The position numbers and the translations under genes were made by a program. The notes below the pieces were generated by a model. The model did no database searches. It had not been told where the DNA came from and saw nothing but the letters and a program-made list of their open reading frames with translations. Source: an uncultured Clostridia bacterium (GTDB lineage: Bacteria > Bacillota > Clostridia > TANB77 > CAG-508). Taken from it: 64,000 nt of DNA. Position 1 is the stretch's first letter, and each line of letters starts with the position of its first letter. Shown in pieces: positions 42,524-51,200 of this stretch. The stretch covers positions 42,224-106,223 of the forward strand of contig CAKPGM010000003.1 in NCBI GenBank assembly GCA_934154805.1. The letters are read 5' to 3'.

Positions 42524-43612
42524 ATGACAGAAAAGGCAAAAAATATTGTAGTTACAATAGTATTTGTGTTTATAATTACAACCTTATTCATTATAAATAT
42601 TTTAAAAAAAGATACAGATATTTCTATAGCAGAAAGAAGAAAGCTAGAGCATTTTCCTGAATTTTCAATTTCTAAATTATTTGATGGTAGTTTCTTTGAG
42701 AAATTTGATAAATATTCAATGGACCAATTTATACGAAGAGATGAGTTTAGAAAATTAAAAGTTGGAGTTGAATTTAATATATTAAAAAAGCAAAACTATA
42801 ATAATATATATAAGTATGATGACTATTTAATAGAACAAACATATGAATTAAATGAAAAATCAGTAACAAATGTTGCGAATAAGATAAATCAAATAAAAGA
42901 CTTATATCTAAGCTCAGATAATAATATATACTATACGATAGTTCCAGATAAAAACTACTTTGTAAATAAAGACAATTTAAAAATAGATTACAGTAAATTA
43001 GAAGATATAATGAAACAAAACCTAAGCACTATTCAATATATAAAAATATTCGATTTGCTGGAACTATCAGACTATTATAAAACAGATACTCATTGGAAAC
43101 AAGAGAATTTACCTAAAATAGCAAATGAAATCGCAAGTAAAATGAATATAAATGTAAATACGCAATATGAAAAAATAAAGGTGACAGATTTTAAGGGAGT
43201 GTATGCAAGTCAGGTGCCAATAAAAACACAAAATGAACCAATGTATATACTAACTAATAAAACATTAGAAAATTGCACAGTATATAATTACGAAAGCAAA
43301 AAGCAAACTACAGTATATAATATGGAAAAGAAAAATTCTTTAGACAAATATGATATATATTTATCAGGTGCTACACCACTACTAACAATAGAAAATCCAC
43401 AAAACAATAATAAAAAAGAGCTAATAGTATTTAGAGATTCATATGGAAGTAGTTTAATACCACTATTAGTAGAAGCATATAGCAAGATTACGGTCGTAGA
43501 CACAAGATATGTGTCGCCTAAAATATTGGGAGAATATATAGACTTTTCTAATAAGGATGTACTATTTATATATAGCACTTTAATAATAAATAACAGTATA
43601 TCTTTAAAATAA
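42524..43612 (+). CDS. DHHW-family protein, AlgJ/AlgX-like acyltransfer partner
   Basis: A 362-residue protein with one N-terminal signal/anchor helix (about residues 8-28) and an SGNH-hydrolase-like extracellular domain. The family-defining TDTHW motif (normally DHHW/DTHW) is near residue 187, and an FRDSYGSSLIP block near 305 carries the nucleophile-type serine. It follows the MBOAT gene with an AGGAGG site 10 bases away. In AlgI/AlgJ systems the membrane protein passes acetyl groups to such partners for transfer onto polysaccharide. Confidence 0.85.
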   Translation: MTEKAKNIVVTIVFVFIITTLFIINILKKDTDISIAERRKLEHFPEFSISKLFDGSFFEKFDKYSMDQFIRRDEFRKLKVGVEFNILKKQNYNNIYKYDDYLIEQTYELNEKSVTNVANKINQIKDLYLSSDNNIYYTIVPDKNYFVNKDNLKIDYSKLEDIMKQNLSTIQYIKIFDLLELSDYYKTDTHWKQENLPKIANEIASKMNINVNTQYEKIKVTDFKGVYASQVPIKTQNEPMYILTNKTLENCTVYNYESKKQTTVYNMEKKNSLDKYDIYLSGATPLLTIENPQNNNKKELIVFRDSYGSSLIPLLVEAYSKITVVDTRYVSPKILGEYIDFSNKDVLFIYSTLIINNSISLK

Positions 43613-43758
43613 TGGGTATTAAAGAAAAGGCAATTAAAGAACAAGAAAAAATATCTGCAAAAAGACTACACAAATGAAGAAAAATATGTTACAATAATAG
43701 ACGAGTAAAAATAAAAATGTTTTGAATAAATGTAAAAAAGTTAAAGGAGGAATTAACG

Positions 43759-44487
43759 ATGTCAGGACATAGCAAATGGCATAATATTCAAGCTAAAAAA
43801 GGAAAAGCTGATGCAGCAAGAGGAAAAATATTCACAAAATTAGGAAGAGAATTATTAATAGCAGTAAAACAAGGTGGACCTGACCCAGCGGGTAACTCTA
43901 AATTAAAAGACGTAATAGCAAAATGTAAGGCAGCAAATATGCCAAACGATACAATAAAAAATGCAATAAAAAAAGCTTCGGGTGCGGGAGAAGCAGAGAA
44001 TTATGAAGAAATAGTATATGAAGGATATGGACCAGCAGGAGTTGCTGTAATAGTAGAAGCTAGTACAAACAACAGAAATAGAACAGCAGCAGATGTAAGA
44101 CACGTATTTGATAGAGCTGGTGGAAACTTAGGAACAACAGGTTGCGTATCATATATGTTTAATAAAAAAGGTGTAATGGTTGTGGATAAAGCAAACTGTA
44201 ATCAATCAGAAGATGATCTTATGATGATAGCATTAGACGCTGGAGCAGAAGATTTTGAAGCTGATGAAGAATGTTTTACAATAACAACAACACCAGAAGA
44301 CTTTTCTAAAGTAAGAGAAGCATTAGAAGAACAAGGACTAGAATTTGTAGAAGCAGAAGTTCAAATGGTACCAACTACATATGTTGCATTAGATGAAAAA
44401 GCTCAAGAGAGAATGGAAAAACTATTGGATAATCTTGATGAATTAGATGATGTAATGAATGTATATCACAATAGTGAAAATAACTAA
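43759..44487 (+). CDS. YebC/PmpR-family protein
   Basis: A 242-residue YebC-family protein. The N-terminus MSGHSKWHNIQAKKGKADAARGK is diagnostic, followed by VYEGYGPAGVAVIVEASTNNRNRTA and the C-terminal EVQMVPTTYVAL region. The family was annotated as a transcriptional regulator. Some members have been linked to relief of ribosome stalling. It is monocistronic here, with a strong AAAGGAGG site and a terminator behind. Confidence 0.95.
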   Translation: MSGHSKWHNIQAKKGKADAARGKIFTKLGRELLIAVKQGGPDPAGNSKLKDVIAKCKAANMPNDTIKNAIKKASGAGEAENYEEIVYEGYGPAGVAVIVEASTNNRNRTAADVRHVFDRAGGNLGTTGCVSYMFNKKGVMVVDKANCNQSEDDLMMIALDAGAEDFEADEECFTITTTPEDFSKVREALEEQGLEFVEAEVQMVPTTYVALDEKAQERMEKLLDNLDELDDVMNVYHNSENN

Positions 44488-44496
44488 TAATAAATG

Positions 44497-44528
44497 ACTG
44501 TTGATAAAAAGCTTATCAACAGTTATAT
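44497..44528 (+). terminator. Terminator after yebC
   Basis: ACTGTTGATAA and TTATCAACAGT form an 11-bp stem, followed by a T-rich stretch. Confidence 0.8.
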
Positions 44529-44631
44529 TATTTTAAAAATATTTTAATAAAATACCAAAATGGTATTTATTTTTTTGTATGAATTATATATAATAATAAC
44601 GAAAAAATAAAAAGGAGGAAGTCAACAAATA

Positions 44632-45246
44632 TTGACGAAAAAGAATATGAATTTACCAAACAAATTAACATTATTTAGAATAATTTTAGTACCAATAATG
44701 GTTATAATATCATTTTTTAACATACCAGGAGATTTACTTGGAATTCCAACAACAATGCTTATACTATGTGTAATATTTATTATAGCATCAATAACAGATA
44801 AACTAGATGGTTACTTGGCTAGAAAAAACAATCAGGTAACAACATTTGGAAAATTTTTAGACCCAATAGCAGACAAAATATTAGTAATAGCTACAATGGT
44901 AATGTTTGTGGAAATGGGTAGACTTCCAGCCTGGATACCAATAATAGTAATATTTAGAGAATTTTTAGTATCAGGATATAGATTAATAGCAGTAGAAAAT
45001 AGTGGCAAAGTAGTTGCTGCAAATATATGGGGAAAGTTAAAAACAGTTACACAAATGATCGCTATAATATTAATGTTCTTAACAACACAACCATACTTTG
45101 CATTTGCAAGCAAAGTAGAAATGAACACAGGAGATTTTATAATAAACATATTAGCAAGTATATTAATGACAATATCAGTAATAGCAACAATATTTTCAGG
45201 ATATGAATACTTAAAAGAAGGTAAAGACTTATTAAAAGATTGTTAA
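44632..45246 (+). CDS. pgsA: CDP-diacylglycerol-glycerol-3-phosphate 3-phosphatidyltransferase
   Basis: A membrane enzyme of 204 residues (199 if it starts at the ATG at 44647). The CDP-alcohol phosphotransferase motif is visible as DKLDGYLARKNNQVTTFGKFLDPIADK (D..DG..AR...G..D...D) near residue 60. It makes phosphatidylglycerol phosphate, the precursor of phosphatidylglycerol and cardiolipin. Typical PgsA proteins begin MNLPNKLT, which corresponds to 44647. That ATG is 28 bases from the AAAGGAGG site, but the small hairpin GTCAA-CAAATA-TTGAC between them could close the gap. The TTG at 44632 lies 13 bases from the site. Confidence 0.9.
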   Translation: MTKKNMNLPNKLTLFRIILVPIMVIISFFNIPGDLLGIPTTMLILCVIFIIASITDKLDGYLARKNNQVTTFGKFLDPIADKILVIATMVMFVEMGRLPAWIPIIVIFREFLVSGYRLIAVENSGKVVAANIWGKLKTVTQMIAIILMFLTTQPYFAFASKVEMNTGDFIINILASILMTISVIATIFSGYEYLKEGKDLLKDC

Positions 45247-45261
45247 AAAGGAAGATTTTTG

Positions 45262-47283
45262 ATGGAACAAATCAGCAAAGAACAAGCTCAAAAAGAAGTA
45301 AAGGAGCTTAGAGAAAAATTAGAATATTATGCAAAATTATATTATGATATGGACAACCCAGCAATATCGGATTACGATTATGATATGATGATGAACAGAT
45401 TAAAAGCTTTGGAAAAACAATTTCCAGAGCTTATTACTAAGGACTCGCTGACACAAAAAGTTGGAGGACATGTAAAAGAGGGATTCAAGCAAGTAGTTCA
45501 CGAAGTACCACTTCAAAGCTTGCAAGATATATTTTCATTTGAAGAATTAAGAGATTTTGATACAAGAGTAAGAAAAGTAGCAGAAGAGAACAATGAAGAA
45601 CTAAAATATGTAGTAGAAACAAAAATAGATGGATTATCAACAGCTCTAAAATACGAAAATGGAATATTGGTACAAGGTGCAACCAGAGGAAATGGACAAA
45701 TTGGAGAAGATGTAACAGAAAATTTAAAAACAATTAAACATATTCCAAAAGAAATAAACGAAAAAATTAATATTACAGTTCGTGGTGAAGTATTTATTGG
45801 AACAAAAGAATTTGAAAAAATGAATGAGGAGAGAGAAATACTAGAAGAACCATTATTTGCAAATGCTAGAAATGCAGCAGCAGGTTCTTTAAGACAATTA
45901 AACTCAAAGATAACAGCACAAAGACCATTAGATATATTTGTATTTAATGTGCAAAAATATGATGCAAATACATTTGACTCAGAAAACTCACATTTTGTAG
46001 AACTAAATAAATTAGAGAAACTAGGATTTAATGTTGTTCCAGTTAGAAAACTATGTAGTACAATTGATGAAGCAATAGATGCAATTAAGAAAATTGGAGA
46101 AGATAGAGAAAAGCTATCATTTGGAATAGATGGAGCAGTTGTAAAAGTAGATAACTTACATTTAAGAGAAATTTTAGGAACAACATATAAAACGCCAAAG
46201 TGGGCGATAGCATACAAATATCCACCAGAGAAAAAAGAAACAAAACTACTAGACATAGTTTGTCAAGTTGGAAGAACAGGAGCAATAACACCTACTGCAA
46301 TAATAGAACCAGTAAAGGTAGCAGGTTCAACTATTTCGAAAACGACACTTCACAATGAAGACTTTATAAAAGAAAAAGATCTAAAAATTGGCGACACAGT
46401 TGTAATACAGAAACAAGGAGATGTAATTCCGGAGGTTGTAGATGTAATAAAAGACAAGAGAAATGGTACAGAAAAAGAATTTGTAATGCCAAAGGTATGT
46501 CCGGTTTGCGGTTCGCCGGTTGTAAGAGAAGAAGGAGAAGCAATAGCTCGTTGCATTGGAATAGAATGTAGTGCAAAAATTTTAAGAAACCTAGCACACT
46601 TTGTATCAAAAGAAGGAATGGACATTGATGGACTAGGAATAAAAATAATAGAACAACTAGTAGACAAAGGATTAATAAAAAACATAGCAGACATATATAC
46701 TTTAACAGTGGACAATGTTGCATCTTTAAAGAAGAATGGTAAAAAATTCGCTCAAAATGTAATAGATGCAATTAATCAGAGTAAACAAAATGAACTATTT
46801 AAATTAATAACAGCGCTAGGAATAAGACATATAGGAGTAAAATCTGCAAAAGGGCTAACTAAAAAATTTAAAACAATAGATGAAATAGCGAATGCAGATC
46901 TAGAAACATTAAGTAATATTGATGATGTTGGAGAAATTACAGCAAAAAGTATCTATGAATTTTTTAGACAAGAACAAACAATAGACTTAATCCAAAGATT
47001 AAAAGATGCAGGAGTAAATACTAAGGTATTAGAAGATAAATCAGCAGGTTATGACCAAAGATTTGAAGGAAAAACTTTTGTATTAACAGGAAGCTTAGAG
47101 AACTATACAAGAGATCAAGCAGGAGAAATTATAGAGAACTTTGGAGGCAAAGTATCAGGCTCGGTATCGAAAAAGACAAGCTATGTACTAGCTGGAGAAG
47201 AAGCTGGATCTAAGCTAACAAAAGCACAAGATTTAGGAGTAACAATAATTTCGGAGCAAGAATTTATAGATATGATAAAATAA
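45262..47283 (+). CDS. ligA: NAD-dependent DNA ligase LigA
   Basis: A 673-residue ligase with the standard order of domains. An N-terminal NAD-binding Ia domain (LYYDMDNPAISDYDYD) precedes the adenylation domain, with the nucleotide-accepting lysine K121 in VVETKIDGLS. An OB fold, a zinc finger with CPVCGSPV and IECSAKI, helix-hairpin-helix repeats and a C-terminal BRCT domain (FEGKTFVLTGSLENYTR) follow. It seals nicks in replication and repair. The start is the ATG at 45262 after AAAGGAAG; a TTG directly before it is unlikely. Confidence 0.97.
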   Translation: MEQISKEQAQKEVKELREKLEYYAKLYYDMDNPAISDYDYDMMMNRLKALEKQFPELITKDSLTQKVGGHVKEGFKQVVHEVPLQSLQDIFSFEELRDFDTRVRKVAEENNEELKYVVETKIDGLSTALKYENGILVQGATRGNGQIGEDVTENLKTIKHIPKEINEKINITVRGEVFIGTKEFEKMNEEREILEEPLFANARNAAAGSLRQLNSKITAQRPLDIFVFNVQKYDANTFDSENSHFVELNKLEKLGFNVVPVRKLCSTIDEAIDAIKKIGEDREKLSFGIDGAVVKVDNLHLREILGTTYKTPKWAIAYKYPPEKKETKLLDIVCQVGRTGAITPTAIIEPVKVAGSTISKTTLHNEDFIKEKDLKIGDTVVIQKQGDVIPEVVDVIKDKRNGTEKEFVMPKVCPVCGSPVVREEGEAIARCIGIECSAKILRNLAHFVSKEGMDIDGLGIKIIEQLVDKGLIKNIADIYTLTVDNVASLKKNGKKFAQNVIDAINQSKQNELFKLITALGIRHIGVKSAKGLTKKFKTIDEIANADLETLSNIDDVGEITAKSIYEFFRQEQTIDLIQRLKDAGVNTKVLEDKSAGYDQRFEGKTFVLTGSLENYTRDQAGEIIENFGGKVSGSVSKKTSYVLAGEEAGSKLTKAQDLGVTIISEQEFIDMIK

Positions 47284-47307
47284 CAAACTAAGAAAGGATA
47301 CAACAAT

Positions 47308-47547
47308 ATGGAAGGAAAGTACACATTTGATAGAATGGAAAGAGAACTAGAAGAGGGTTATACAATATTCTTTACTTATGTAAGAAATAGATATCAATTA
47401 TTCAAGACAACAGATGATTGTTATACACAACAATTATTGACAGAGGATCTAAAAAATCCACTTCCAAGACTATCAATAATAACACACAAGAGATTAAAAG
47501 AGATATTTCCATATATGGAACACATAGAGTATAAAGTTTCCAAATAA
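47308..47547 (+). CDS. Hypothetical protein, 79 residues
   Basis: Not recognised. A compact soluble protein rich in charged and aromatic residues (YTIFFTYVRNRYQLFK). It has a clear AAGAAAGGA binding site and sits 24 bases after ligA and 20 bases before the DUF4116 gene. It has no membrane helix and no cysteine pair, and no motif points to a function. Its conserved position would need checking in relatives. Confidence 0.65.
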   Translation: MEGKYTFDRMERELEEGYTIFFTYVRNRYQLFKTTDDCYTQQLLTEDLKNPLPRLSIITHKRLKEIFPYMEHIEYKVSK

Positions 47548-47567
47548 AATGCTGAAGGGATGATAAA

Positions 47568-48086
47568 ATGACATTAGAAGATGTAGTAAACAATAGTACA
47601 GACAAAGCATTTGTAGAAAAAGCAATAGAAGAAGATGGTCTTTTCTTAGAAGGAGCTTGTGAAGAATTTAGAGATGACAAAGAACTAGTTATGAAAGCAG
47701 TAACCAGGGATGGAGGAGCATTAGAGTTTGCATCAACTAGACTAAAAGGTGATAAAGACATACTAATGCAAGCTGTTGAAAAAAAAGGCTGGGTTCTTTG
47801 TTATGCAAGCGAAGAACTAAAAAAGGACAAAGAATTAGCTTTAAAAGCTGCTAAAACAGATGGACAAATTTTGTATTATCTAAGTAAAGAACTAAGAGAT
47901 GACGAGGATGTTGTTTTAGAAACGGTAAAGAATAAAGGCTTAATAGTCAAATATGCAAGTAAAAGATTAAGAAGTCAAAAAAATATTGCAATAGAAGCCA
48001 TAAAACAGGACAAAAGAGCATATGATTTTATAGTTCCAGAATTAAGAGAAGACGAAGAAATAAAAAATATAATGAATCCAGAATAA
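47568..48086 (+). CDS. DUF4116 repeat protein
   Basis: A 172-residue protein made of about six repeats of roughly 23-24 residues following the pattern D-K-x-h-A-hh-A-V-x-x-x-G-x-h-L-x-x-A-S-x-x-L-K/R. Examples are KDILMQAVEKKGWVLCYAS and KELALKAAKTDGQILYYLS. This is the DUF4116 helical repeat, known from bacteria and giant viruses and of unknown function. It follows the 79-residue gene closely with an AAGGGATG site. It could be a small protein-binding solenoid. Confidence 0.8.
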   Translation: MTLEDVVNNSTDKAFVEKAIEEDGLFLEGACEEFRDDKELVMKAVTRDGGALEFASTRLKGDKDILMQAVEKKGWVLCYASEELKKDKELALKAAKTDGQILYYLSKELRDDEDVVLETVKNKGLIVKYASKRLRSQKNIAIEAIKQDKRAYDFIVPELREDEEIKNIMNPE

Positions 48087-48118
48087 AATAGAAAAAATAA
48101 TAAAAAAATTATCGAAAT

Positions 48119-48160
48119 ATATTTACATTTGTATTTTTTTTGTATAAAATGTAAATATTA
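48119..48160. repeat. AT-rich inverted repeat before the glycosyltransferase gene
   Basis: ATATTTACATTTGTA and its complement flank a T-run. It can act as a terminator for the upstream genes. It also holds a possible promoter TTTACA-15-TATAAA (48122-48148), whose spacing is short. Confidence 0.45.
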
Positions 48161-48212
48161 GAAATTATGAGAATAATATACCAAAGAGAATTATATGAAG
48201 GGAGTATATCTA

Positions 48213-49508
48213 ATGAAGATATTAATGCTAACATGGGAATATCCACCAAGGATTGTTGGAGGAATAGCAAGAGTAGTACACGATTTATCAAAAAGATTGA
48301 TTAAAGATGGACACGAGGTTACAGTTGTAACATATAGAGATAATGCAAGTGTTCCAGAATACGAAAATGACAAAGGAGTAAATGTATATAGAGTAGATAA
48401 CTATATGATACATCCAAATAATTTCATAGACTGGATAATGCAATTAAACTTTAATATGATGGCAAAGGCTACTGAAATAATAAACAAAGAAGGTGGATTT
48501 GATGTAATACACGCACACGATTGGCTAGTAACATATGCAGCAAAATCTTTAAAAAACGCATATGATATTCCAATAGTTGCAACAATACATGCAACAGAAG
48601 CTGGAAGAAACAGTGGAATACATGATGATACACAAAGATACATAAATGATACAGAGTGGCTTTTAACATATGAAGCAACAGAAGTAATAGTAAATAGTAA
48701 TTATATGAAGAACGAATTACAAAGATTATTCGGACTACCTTTTGATAAGATAAATGTAATACCAAACGGAATTAATCTAAATAACTTTGTAGGAATAGAA
48801 AGAGATTACGACTTCAGAAGACAATATGCAATGGACAACGAAAAAATAATCCTATATGTTGGAAGATTAGTTTACGAAAAAGGAATTCAACATTTAATAG
48901 CAGCAATGCCAAAAATATTATCAAACTATAATGATGCAAAACTTATAATAGTTGGTAAAGGTGGAATGTTAGACGAATTAAAGGCAGAAACATCAAACTT
49001 AGGTTTAGATAACAAGGTATACTTTACAGGATATATGGATTCAAAGAAAATTCAAAAAATGTATAAATGTGCAGATGTTGCAGTATTCCCAAGTACGTAT
49101 GAACCATTTGGAATAGTAGCATTAGAAGCAATGCTTGCAGGAGTTCCAACAGTTGTATCAGATATAGGTGGACTAGATGAAATAGTTTTACACGGAGTTG
49201 ACGGAATGAAATCATATGCAGGCAATGCAAATTCAATAGCAGACTCTGTAACAACATTATTATATGATCATCAGTTAGCAACAAATGTATCTAAAAAAGC
49301 AAAACAAAAAGTAAAAGAACAATTCAACTGGGAGAAAATAGCTCAAGATACACACTTTACATACGAAAAAGCAATATGCCAAACAATGGCAGAAAGACAA
49401 GCAAAACAATTACTACAAGAAAGAGCAAGAAAAGCGGAAAAAGCAGAAAATACACAAAAGGAAATTACAAATTTATTAAGTTTCAAGAAAAAGCACGCAT
49501 ATGCGTAG
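48213..49508 (+). CDS. Family 4 glycosyltransferase (glycogen synthase-like)
   Basis: A 431-residue GT-B fold glycosyltransferase. The N-terminal domain has the glycine-rich WEYPPRIVGGIARVVHDL loop and DVIHAHDW. The C-terminal GT4 domain has the ILYVGRLVYEKGIQHLIAA segment and the sugar-nucleotide binding FPSTYEPFGIVALEAMLAG motif with the EPFG-x(3)-LE pattern. This close resemblance to archaeal-type glycogen synthases and related enzymes allows a role in glycogen or surface glycan synthesis. The start at 48213 follows GAAGGGAGTATATCTA; an earlier in-frame ATG at 48195 lies upstream of that site. The C-terminal tail is a charged helix of about 50 residues. Confidence 0.85.
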   Translation: MKILMLTWEYPPRIVGGIARVVHDLSKRLIKDGHEVTVVTYRDNASVPEYENDKGVNVYRVDNYMIHPNNFIDWIMQLNFNMMAKATEIINKEGGFDVIHAHDWLVTYAAKSLKNAYDIPIVATIHATEAGRNSGIHDDTQRYINDTEWLLTYEATEVIVNSNYMKNELQRLFGLPFDKINVIPNGINLNNFVGIERDYDFRRQYAMDNEKIILYVGRLVYEKGIQHLIAAMPKILSNYNDAKLIIVGKGGMLDELKAETSNLGLDNKVYFTGYMDSKKIQKMYKCADVAVFPSTYEPFGIVALEAMLAGVPTVVSDIGGLDEIVLHGVDGMKSYAGNANSIADSVTTLLYDHQLATNVSKKAKQKVKEQFNWEKIAQDTHFTYEKAICQTMAERQAKQLLQERARKAEKAENTQKEITNLLSFKKKHAYA

Positions 49509-49530
49509 GATAAAGGAGTGTATAAAATAA

Positions 49531-49872
49531 ATGAATATATATGATACAGCAAATAGGCTAGCACAAGAAATAAGAGAATCAGAGGAATATAAAAACTATA
49601 AAGGGCTAAAAGCAAGTATAGAAGCTAATCCTGAGAAAAAAGCAAAGCTAGAAGATTTTGAAAAAGCTAGATACGAAATGCAACTTGGAGCAATGCAAGG
49701 AAATGAAAACGATGAACAAAGTAAAGAAAATCTAAAAGTATTGCAAGAAAAATATATTCAATTATTACAAGATGAAGAGATGAAAAAATATTTCGATTAC
49801 GAAATAAAATTCAATGTAATGATAACAGATGTAAATAAAATAATTGCAGAAGCAATTAAGGATGTTTTATAA
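49531..49872 (+). CDS. YlbF/YmcA-family regulator
   Basis: A 113-residue helical protein of the Com_YlbF family: IYDTANRLAQEIRESEEYKNYK at the N-terminus and a C-terminal helix FDYEIKFNVMITDVNKIIAEAI. In Bacillus the YlbF-YmcA-YaaT complex modulates RNase Y, sporulation and biofilm formation. Which paralogue this is cannot be decided here. It starts 22 bases after the glycosyltransferase gene, and a long terminator overlaps its end. Confidence 0.85.
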   Translation: MNIYDTANRLAQEIRESEEYKNYKGLKASIEANPEKKAKLEDFEKARYEMQLGAMQGNENDEQSKENLKVLQEKYIQLLQDEEMKKYFDYEIKFNVMITDVNKIIAEAIKDVL

Positions 49873-49874
49873 AA

Positions 49875-49923
49875 AGAAGCGTAAGTATAAAATTCAAAAT
49901 ATTTTATACCTTACGCTTCTTTT
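49875..49923 (+). terminator. Terminator after ylbF
   Basis: AGAAGCGTAAG pairs with CTTACGCTTCT and the arms extend inward (TATAAAAT/ATTTTATA). TTTT follows. Confidence 0.8.
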
Positions 49924-49936
49924 GGAAGGGAAATTT

Positions 49937-50641
49937 ATGGAATACATTATTTTAATAATCATATTAATTCTAATATTAGTAATTCTAAAAATAGGATTAA
50001 ATATTAAGATAAAAGATATAAAGAAAATAAAAGAAATAGCTTATAGCGAGGAAAATAATAAGCTAATAGAAAAGATACCAACCAATAAACAGATGTGCAG
50101 AGAAATATTAGAAATGCTTGATAATGAAGATGTAATAATAGAGGATACACAAGATGAAAAATCAAAAACAAGCTTATATTTAGTAATGCAAAATAAGATA
50201 ATAATAGCAAATATAGATAACACTTTTACAAGAATACAAACAGTAGCTCACGAGTGCATTCATTCTATACAAGATAAAATAATGTTGAAAAGTAATTTTA
50301 TACTATCAAATATAAATATGTTATACTTTTTAGTAATTAGTATTTTAACAATTGTATGTAACCTAAATGCAAATGTAAAAAACTTATTACTAGCAATATT
50401 AATAGCTTTACAATTTGTATTATTTGTAATACGAAATTCATTAGAAATAGATGCAATGACAAGAGCAGAAGGAGTAGCAAAAGAATATATAGAACAAAAC
50501 TTAACTAAAGAAGATACAAATAGAATAATAAAAAAATATAAAGAACTAAACAACATAGGAATAAAACTGTATACATATATGTTAGTAGCGAAAGTAACAA
50601 TAAAACCGATTATATATTGTTTGATATTAGCAATTATTTAA
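49937..50641 (+). CDS. Membrane zinc metalloprotease-like protein
   Basis: A 234-residue protein with an N-terminal helix (about residues 2-22), a HEXXH zinc motif (AHECIHSIQDK near residue 100) and two further membrane helices, followed by EIDAMTRAEGVAKEYI. The arrangement resembles small neutral zinc metallopeptidases of the membrane-bound YugP/DUF2268 kind, but the exact family is uncertain. The start at 49937 is preceded by GGAAGGGAAA; earlier in-frame codons overlap the ylbF terminator. Its stop codon abuts the Rpn remnant. Confidence 0.68.
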   Translation: MEYIILIIILILILVILKIGLNIKIKDIKKIKEIAYSEENNKLIEKIPTNKQMCREILEMLDNEDVIIEDTQDEKSKTSLYLVMQNKIIIANIDNTFTRIQTVAHECIHSIQDKIMLKSNFILSNINMLYFLVISILTIVCNLNANVKNLLLAILIALQFVLFVIRNSLEIDAMTRAEGVAKEYIEQNLTKEDTNRIIKKYKELNNIGIKLYTYMLVAKVTIKPIIYCLILAII

Positions 50642-50874
50642 TAGAAGAACGTAAATTTACCGAAGACGAAAAAGAAAGAATAAGTATATACATAACCAAC
50701 ATAATAAGAGAAATAGGTACGAGGGAGTAGCAAAGGGAGAAGAGAAACGGAGCGAAAGAAACGAAAATGGAAGTTATTAAAAGAATGTTAAATGAGAACT
50801 TTAACAAAAGTGTGATAAAGAAAATTACAAATGCAACTGATGAAGAAATAGAACAAGCAAGAGCTAAAAAATAG
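50641..50874 (+). pseudogene. Remnant of an Rpn-type nuclease/transposase gene
   Basis: The first ~78 bases match the Rpn-like gene at about 5412-5490. After an internal deletion the match resumes with the sequence corresponding to 5578-5612, including TACGAGGGAGTAGCAAAGGG and the same GAGAAACGG. The end encodes the family tail ATDEEIEQARAKK before TAG 50872. There is no start codon, and frames change inside. It is the eroded 3' part of a second copy, directly after the metalloprotease stop codon. Confidence 0.8.
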
Positions 50875-50901
50875 TAATATTAAACTAAATTATAATAAAA
50901 T

Positions 50902-50942
50902 AAAAAATGCTTTGAACTGAACGATTCAAGGCATTTTTTTTA
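50902..50942 (+). terminator. Terminator after the Rpn remnant
   Basis: AAAAATGCTTTGAA pairs with TTCAAGGCATTTTT, with a long T-run. It insulates inverton 3 from upstream transcription. Confidence 0.8.
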
Positions 50943-50956
50943 TTTTGCTAACAATT

Positions 50957-51137
50957 TTTAATTAAATAAGTAATTTAATTAAAATTTGTATATTCAATAT
51001 ATAGCATAACGACAATAAAAAATCAATACTTAAGAATAATAAAAATATAAAGAAGATAAAACTTTGTAAGGAAAAACTGCTAGAGGAGAGTGGATTACGC
51101 AAGTATTTGGTTTTTATTAAATTACTTATTTAATAAA
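50957..51137. repeat. Inverton 3: invertible promoter segment, currently OFF
   Basis: Left site: TTTAATTAAAT (50957-50967), centre AAGTA, ATTTAATTAAA (50973-50983). Right site: TTTATTAAAT (51113-51122), centre TACTT, ATTTAATAAA (51128-51137). The centres are reverse complements, 155 bases apart. The promoter inside lies on the minus strand: TTGATT (51026-51021)-17-TATATA (51003-50998) with an extended TGC. It faces away from the giant BspA-repeat gene at 51201. The segment fills the gap of over 300 bases after the Rpn remnant. Confidence 0.8.
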
Positions 51138-51200
51138 AATACCAAATTTATTGTATTGTAAAACGGAATGTTTTTGATGACATATAAGAGGAGAAAATTT

